Made by a program: the position numbers and the translations under genes
Source: Malachius bipustulatus
Lineage: Eukaryota > Arthropoda > Insecta > Coleoptera > Melyridae
Assembly (NCBI GenBank): GCA_910589415.1
Contig: OU342637.1
Span: 38,470,162 to 38,534,161, forward strand
Direction of reading: 5' to 3'
DNA length: 64,000 bases
Notes under the pieces: generated by a model
Told to the model about the DNA's origin: nothing
Seen by the model: the letters and a program-made list of their open reading frames with translations, nothing else
The model's database searches: none
In this document: piece by piece, positions 58,826-64,000 of the stretch
Position numbering within the stretch: position 1 is the stretch's first letter
How the letters are laid out: every line of letters begins with the position of its first letter

Positions 58826-59570
58826 ATGGCAGAGTTTAGTGAAAATGAGGAATTTGATAGTAGTGCTAGTGCTAGTGGTGAAGAAATTAAAGACAAACAA
58901 TTGATATTCGTCCATAAATTGAAGGAACATAAAATTGTATTTAATAAATCACAAGTTCCGCAAGTTAAAGCAAAAAAGGAGGCCGCTTTAACCGCCATCA
59001 GAGCAATATAGAGATATTTTTAACGTTTCATTTACAACAAAACAGTTAGCAAAGAAAATTTGCAATATGAAGGTAGACCTAAAAAAAAAGTTTGACATTA
59101 ATAAGTCAGGCAATAAATCAATGACCTATAATAAGCCTTGGGAAATATTATTCTTGGAAATTTTGGACGTACAGAAGAATCCGGTATTTAAGAAAATACC
59201 AGGTATGTTAGAAGCTAAACTTTTAATAATATTTCTTTAATTATTAGATGCTGCGTCTGTTGGAACTGGTGAAGAAATGATACATATGTTAAGCCCTCAT
59301 CAACGAGTGACTGTGTTATTCCTATAGCTGCAGCAAGTAGTAATCCTCCTAAAAAAAATTTAAGATATCAAACGAATTACCTGAAACCGAGCCTGAAACT
59401 GAAACAAAACAATAATTGTCAACTGCTGAACTGCAGCGATTAGTTTTATTAGAGCAGTTGAAACTATGTCGTATGCAACAGGAAGAATGTAAGAAATCTT
59501 GAGAAGAAAACACGAAGATAATTTACTTAAAGCAAACATTGTTAAGGAACGAAATAAGGTGTTTTACGAT
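58826..59570 (+). pseudogene. Harbinger Myb/SANT-like accessory protein, frameshifted
   Basis: It starts MAEFSENEEFDSSASASGEE (acidic), then LIFVHKLKEHKIVFNKSQVP and KAKKEAALTAI. After a one-base shift near 59005 it continues QYRDIFNVSFTTKQLAKKIC, NMKVDLKKKFDINKSGNKSM and WEILFLEILD. A GT-AG intron is possible at 59201-59246. PIF/Harbinger elements carry such a DNA-binding protein beside the nuclease. The later part (to about 59570) is only partly readable, ending in a Gln/Glu/Lys-rich stretch. Confidence 0.75.
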
Positions 59571-59574
59571 TTAT

Positions 59575-60062
59575 AAACTTTGGAATCTTGACGTGCATAC
59601 CGTCTATCACGCCGATGGAATTTGGAAACCGATATCTCCCTGACCACAACTCTGTTTAGCTTCCACAACAGCTTCAGCACTTTTGGGAAATTTAATACAA
59701 ATGTTGGCCTTTTCCACAACTGCATCCATTACAGAAGTGTATGTCTTACAGACAGTAGTTTGGTGAACACCGAGTTCTTCACTTACAGAATTTTAAAACC
59801 CCGGATCCGACAGTTGCCGCAGAAATATTTTCATCTTATTTACAGGTGATAGTGCACCCCCTCGCTTTTCACCAGTATCAGTTAAGAAATAATTTGCCAA
59901 CCACTCAACATTTTCGCGGTCAAATCGATATAACTTTCTAAAATCCTCATATCTGCAATTTTTACGTACACTGTAGATTTTTCTTTTACGGACGTTCATG
60001 TATTCAGCCATAATTGAAGACACAAATGAAGAGCAACTCACGTGTATGCCGCGGAGAACCAC
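59575..60062 (-). pseudogene. HARBI1-like DDE nuclease, N-terminal part only
   Basis: Minus strand from 60062: CRYEDFRKLYRFDRENVEWL, GEKRGGALSPVNKMKIFLRQ, LSDPGF, then after a stop SVSEELGVHQTTVCKTY (helix-turn-helix region), ANICIKFPKSAEAVVEAK and GVIDGMHVKIPK with the first catalytic Asp. The rest, including the second Asp and Glu, is missing; the sequence joins the end of the facing Myb-like gene, so a large internal deletion is inferred. Confidence 0.82.
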
Positions 60063-60116
60063 TGTTGACTGCTATACCAAGCAAATGATGCAGGGGTCGA
60101 CCTACCTTAAAAATTT

Positions 60117-60335
60117 GAGAGCAATTGCTACACTAGAAAAAGCAATTCCTTAATTTATTCATCACATTTTAAGTAAAAATAGCAATTCCTCCCATTTTTT
60201 AAGAAAAAGCATTCACTAGAAGCAATTCCTGCACTTCTAAGCATTTGCTGGTCGAAAAGGCAATTACTTCAGTTTTTATTCATAGGCTTTCAAGCAATTA
60301 CTTCGATTTTATAAGAAAACGCAATTGCTACATTT
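60117..60335. repeat. Right subterminal motif array (AAGCAATTGCT / AAGCAATTCCT)
   Basis: About nine related sites in 220 bp, alternating between AGCAATTGCT, AGCAATTCCT and GCAATTACTT forms, spaced roughly 20-30 bp. Confidence 0.85.
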
Positions 60336-60425
60336 TTATTCATTAGGCCCCATCATATAATGTGAGAGAATACCTGGATCATAATGGCATGTACAAATTT
60401 TGTGTATATCTGTATGTAGACTCAT

Positions 60426-61140
60426 AACGCTATTTCTTTTGTATGTATTATGACTATTATGTGAGGCAATGTTGTACGAGTAGCACATTGTTTTGTAGGC
60501 ATGCAGCAGAAATAATCTCGAATTCTAGAAAACGAAGTGATCTCAAAGACAATTAAACAGTTTATACTTACAACCCCCTAGCTCTCCCCTTCTACCGAAT
60601 CTATAATTATTATTAGATTTTTTAGCACTAGTGGTATCTTATTAGCCTAAAATTTTATGAATTTTTTTAGCAACAAATCAACACCCCCCCCCCCCCCCAC
60701 TTTATCGAACTGCTTTTCACGACAATTTACTATGAAACTGACAAAATTTGGGAAAGAGGTTGACCGTTTATTGGGCATTTTGTTATTTATGAAGGTTTAT
60801 TGATAATTGAATTAAGCCTTTTGATTATCAATACTAGTTTCCTAGTATTTTAGACGGTTTTTTGCATTTTTAAAACTACATATTATAATAATACACCTCG
60901 CGCTCTTCGAGTAGCTGACACACGCACTGAGAAACTTTTTCCCAGGCAACCTGTTTTCGGCAGGTTTGTGCAGGCAATCTTGGTGGAAACCCCCTTATGC
61001 CCGGCTGCTGGGGTCGGGGGGTGTACGGCAGGGTGGTGTTAGGCAACCTCATATGTTTGAATTGTCTCACTCATCTCCCCCATAACACGGTGATTTCATT
61101 TTAAGTCCACCGCTAAATTAGAGTCTCAATAACGATCATT
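60426..61140. other. No recognised gene
   Basis: It includes a run of 15 C at 60684-60698 and a GC-rich patch at 60955-61060 with no readable product. Confidence 0.4.
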
Positions 61141-62640
61141 CATATTTCTTTCGTTCGTCCACCTTATGACAACATATTTTCTACAGCCGTCTATTGGAGT
61201 ATTATATCTTAGAGGGAAACAGCGAAGTCTTCCATGGGTGTTGTAACAGTAGAGGAACTTAAAAAGCAGTCATGAGGAGGCAGACAGAAAGTATTGTCGT
61301 GGTGGCACAGTTTCATATTTACTCACCTTAGTACTGCAGATGTCTTCCTCCTTGCTTTTTGTGGTGGCCTGAGCTGTTTCTTTCCACTTGACACTGGTGT
61401 TGGTCAAAAACAAATGGTCCATCTCAGTAAAGTGATTCCCTGGCCCGAAAGACGACTTCAACATTATTACGTCTGGCAAAGCAAACACCTCTTTTAGTCA
61501 TCAGTAAAACAGATGATGACAATCTTGAAGCTGTTAGTAGTCTTGGAAGCTTTGAAAATTTTATTAACAAGGATAGACTTTTAATAGAAAAGTTCATAGG
61601 CCAAGTCTATGTCCCTGACACAAATATAATAAACATTGCAGAGCTGAGGTGGGGGTGTTCACACTCCAGGAGGGTCCTTCAGCTTTTTTGGTGCTCTGTA
61701 AAGATTAAGATCTATGTTCTACATACAAAAAAGGTAGCTAGTTTTGAAATGGTTATATTGGTAAATTTACAGTTTATAATAAATAATAGCCTTTAAATTA
61801 ATTACTAACTGAACTTTCAGATAATTTCACTAAGTTTACAGGTACCCACTAGCTGGATTTTGGTTTCGTTCGCTTACGGCTTTGAATATTGCAACATAAC
61901 GACTTCACTGTTATATTTTCTGGAGTGCTGTGCTGTGTCTCTTCAAAATTATCTTCACAAGAAGCCTTTCAACAGCTCTCACCGATTCACCTTCATTTCC
62001 GAACAGATGAAGCCTGATAGCGTGATATAAGAAACTTCCATCTCTACCTATTACTTCATCCCAATTATTGTAAACCAGCAATCATTAAGTAAATGGGTTC
62101 ATAAAGTCTGTTGGATATTGATATTATAGTACCTACTTAACTTAGTTACTGCTCAAGTAAAGGTGGTGAAAGCTTGGATTAATTATTCTACCTCAGCTTC
62201 AAATGTTTGATCCTTCTTCAATTCCATCAGTGAATAATAATAGTGCTGATGGAATAACTTACCAGCAGCACTAATGAGCTAGCGGGTCTTCTCTTGGCAG
62301 TACTTAGCATTATAATTACTGTCTGTTACACTATCATCTGATGCTCTCATACAACAATGTCACCATGATTCTACCAAATTTATGAAAGTCGACGTTGTAT
62401 AATTGGAATCATTTGCAACATGTCTCAAGTGAAGTGAGTTTGCAAGATTTCCATTGTCCAAAACTCCACAAAAATTAGGGGGTAACCATAGGGTACAGGG
62501 TAACTGCTGATGAAGCGGAAACGGAAACCCAACCTTGCCGATCCTGTTAGCAAATTGTTCTGCTGCTACTTGTTTTCTGTTACCCATTAAAATGGAATTA
62601 GCACTTAGCAGTAGCACCCCCTTTCATAACATGTGCACAG
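61141..62640. other. Fragmentary possible coding scraps, unidentified
   Basis: Short frames on the minus strand (61270-61488, 62360-62617) and a + reading near 61515-61640 (EAVSSLGSFENFINKDRLLI, QVYVPDTNIINIAELRW) look more protein-like than chance, but I could not name a family. The + piece may come from the same type of repetitive gene as the CXC-like one at 55 kb; that is a guess. Confidence 0.25.
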
Positions 62641-62739
62641 AATAAAGAAACAATGATCGTGATTCGTGGTGAATGTGAAATGACTGAAATGTGATGTTAA
62701 AGTAAAGTAGTATTGTATTGTTTCATTTGTTTCTTGTTT

Positions 62740-62770
62740 CTTGTTTCTATTCAGGTTAGGTTAGGTTAAG
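62740..62770. repeat. Short GGTTA repeats
   Basis: GGTTAGGTTAGGTTAAG, about three TTAGG units after a TTTCTTG repeat. Too short to be telomeric. Confidence 0.6.
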
Positions 62771-63047
62771 TCAGCTCGAAGCTCGAACTCACACTTACGT
62801 CACGATGTCGAATATCGATGTAAATAATAATCAGTGATACATTGATGTCGATGTGTCGTATTAGTGATGTGATGTGATGTGCCGTATTCTTTACCTCTAT
62901 TCTTTACGCAATTCTTTACGGGTGAAGAATTCATTCTTTACATGGACATTTTTGGAGGCAAAGAATGAAAAGAACGTAAAGAATGTAAAGAAAACAAACA
63001 ATAAACAATGTAAATTTATGCTTATTATTGCTTATGCAGTTAATAAT

Positions 63048-63876
63048 GGGTACGTTCACCTGGGGTACGTTCATAATAAACGCCGTGTGCACACGGCGAC
63101 GCCCTAAACCGTTCATAATAACATTGGGTAAACAGTTAGACCGTTCAGAATGAACGCCGTGTGATCGCACGGTAGACAACTTTTCATCCCAAGAAATTAT
63201 ATGGATGAAAAACGCCCGTCATGCGCAGTAGCAAAAACGAGTGGTTCGTGATTTATTAAAAATATGAAATTATGAAATATTATTAGGTTAGAAATTATTG
63301 GAGAATGGTAGATGTAGAAATAGAATCTGATTCAAGTTCGATTTAATAATTATTGTTTAATTGTTCCACCGTTCGTTTTTGGTTTTAATTAGGTATATTT
63401 GTTATATTATGTGGATAGTTTTGTTAAAATACCTATAAAACCTAAAATGGAAAACATAAAATATAAGCCTCTATAGTACAGAGTCACATTCATCATCATT
63501 ATCTTCGAATAAGTCATCATAAAAATCTGATATATTATAATAATTATAAACGAAGCTACAATTGTTACCTTTTTTAATATTCAGATCAATTTTAATTTCC
63601 TGACCGAAAGCTGTTATATGTATATAAATTAAAATAAATTATAACATCAACATTCAAGGACGAACGGGAAATTACACGACTCGCGTGATTGAAAAAGTAT
63701 TTATTACTGAAAAAAAATTAGGTTATATACAACTACTGTCGAAAACTTCTCTGAGAGCGTTCACTTTAAAACAACACACCAGAACGCTCGGTAATTCGCC
63801 CGGTAGGTTGTTTATCATTCACACGGCGTTTTTTATGAACGCACTCCTAACGTCAACTGGGGTGCGCGTTCATTTA
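63048..63876. mobile_element. Possible TIR element with CGTTCATAATAAACGCCGTGTG termini
   Basis: The left region (63050-63090, TACGTTCATAATAAACGCCG) is an imperfect inverted match of the right region (63808-63876, ACACGGCGTTTTTTATGAAC). The left side also has a second copy of the motif (GAATGAACGCCGTGTG, 63148). No coding inside. Confidence 0.5.
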
Positions 63877-64000
63877 TGTAGTCTCCTGTTGGAGTGACTT
63901 ACGTCAGAGCGAAGCGATTGTGTCAGCGAGTGTGCTCAGAGTGAGTTTAAATTTTGGAACGATTCTCTGGGCGAATGAAGAGAACATAACCGATAAATAA

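Larger units (their letters stand above)
58523..60350. mobile_element. PIF/Harbinger element, 1828 bp, internally deleted, nested in a LINE
   Basis: The ends GAGCCTAATGAATAAAAATG and the complement of CATTTTTATTCATTAGGCCC form the TIRs. CAT is duplicated at 58520-58522 and 60351-60353; removing the element and one CAT restores the LINE frame. It carries a Myb/SANT-like gene on + and the N-terminal part of a HARBI1-like nuclease on the minus strand, facing each other. Both subterminal regions are dense with AAGCAATTGCT-type motifs. Confidence 0.92.
56991..60420 (+). mobile_element. CR1-like LINE interrupted by a PIF/Harbinger element
   Basis: RT coding runs from 56992 to about 58510, is interrupted by the Harbinger element at 58523-60350, and its C-terminus continues as NVREYLDHNGMYKFCVYLYV with a stop at about 60425. 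The endonuclease is absent (5' truncated). The reading is broken by one in-frame TAG at about 57520 and by shifts near 58060 and 58480. Confidence 0.87.

Noticed and set aside
62740..62770. Telomeric TTAGG repeats
   Set aside because: Only about three units with no continuation; such short runs occur by chance in insect DNA.

Overview
The window is eukaryotic and almost certainly insect. It is AT-rich, and exons with GT-AG borders are separated by introns of up to about 14 kb. Repeats dominate it: non-LTR retrotransposons of the R1/LOA-like, Jockey, CR1-like and RTE types, PIF/Harbinger elements, TA-flanked palindromic MITEs and LTR elements typical of arthropods. The order cannot be fixed from the sequence; a large-genome insect such as a beetle or hemipteran would fit.

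One host gene is supported. A choline transporter-like gene (SLC44 family, closest in my recollection to animal CTL2/4/5) runs on the + strand from 3900 to 47396. Twelve coding exons were placed with GT-AG borders and matching phases: 3900-4022, 4530-4693, 11871-12051, 25817-25947, 29476-29641, 29700-29901, 35069-35234, 36196-36307, 39312-39465, 42277-42571, 47006-47225 and 47299-47396. They total 2012 nt, which with one base from a missing upstream exon is exactly 671 codons including the stop. Only a short N-terminus with the start codon is missing, probably left of the window or too short to recognise.

The rest is layered mobile DNA, mostly in the introns. 0-4.5 kb: a PIF/Harbinger-like element and two palindromic MITEs. 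4.9-10.1 kb: a Jockey RT scrap beside a nearly complete R1/LOA-like LINE (minus) with ORF1, truncated endonuclease, RT, RNase H and zinc finger. 12.3-17.7 kb: a MITE split by a 4.8 kb insertion with a 13 bp target duplication; the insertion holds a CR1-like LINE that itself contains another LINE. 18.4-23.6 kb: a 5.2 kb foldback element with nested inverted and tandem repeats and no transposase. 26.6-29.3 kb: a decayed R1-like LINE. 30.6-33.5 kb: a decayed RTE LINE carrying a small LTR element (TRIM) whose LTRs contain tRNA-like sequences. 33.7-42.9 kb: a LINE scrap, a long palindrome, another R1-like LINE, a Gypsy-type Gag/integrase remnant and a hairpin MITE. 43.2-46.5 kb: an R1/LOA-like LINE with a 14 bp target duplication and a nested 819 bp MITE.

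Downstream of the host gene lie: a second copy of the 13 kb CR1-like LINE with a solo LTR inside it (49.2-51.0 kb); a LINE broken by a double-palindrome MITE and by a 2.3 kb TIR element carrying a cysteine-rich CXC-like coding region (51.7-56.7 kb); a further LINE interrupted by a PIF/Harbinger element with a striking array of AAGCAATTGCT-type motifs (57.0-60.4 kb); and poorly recognised sequence to the end. Target duplications and restored frames give a clear relative order for many insertions.
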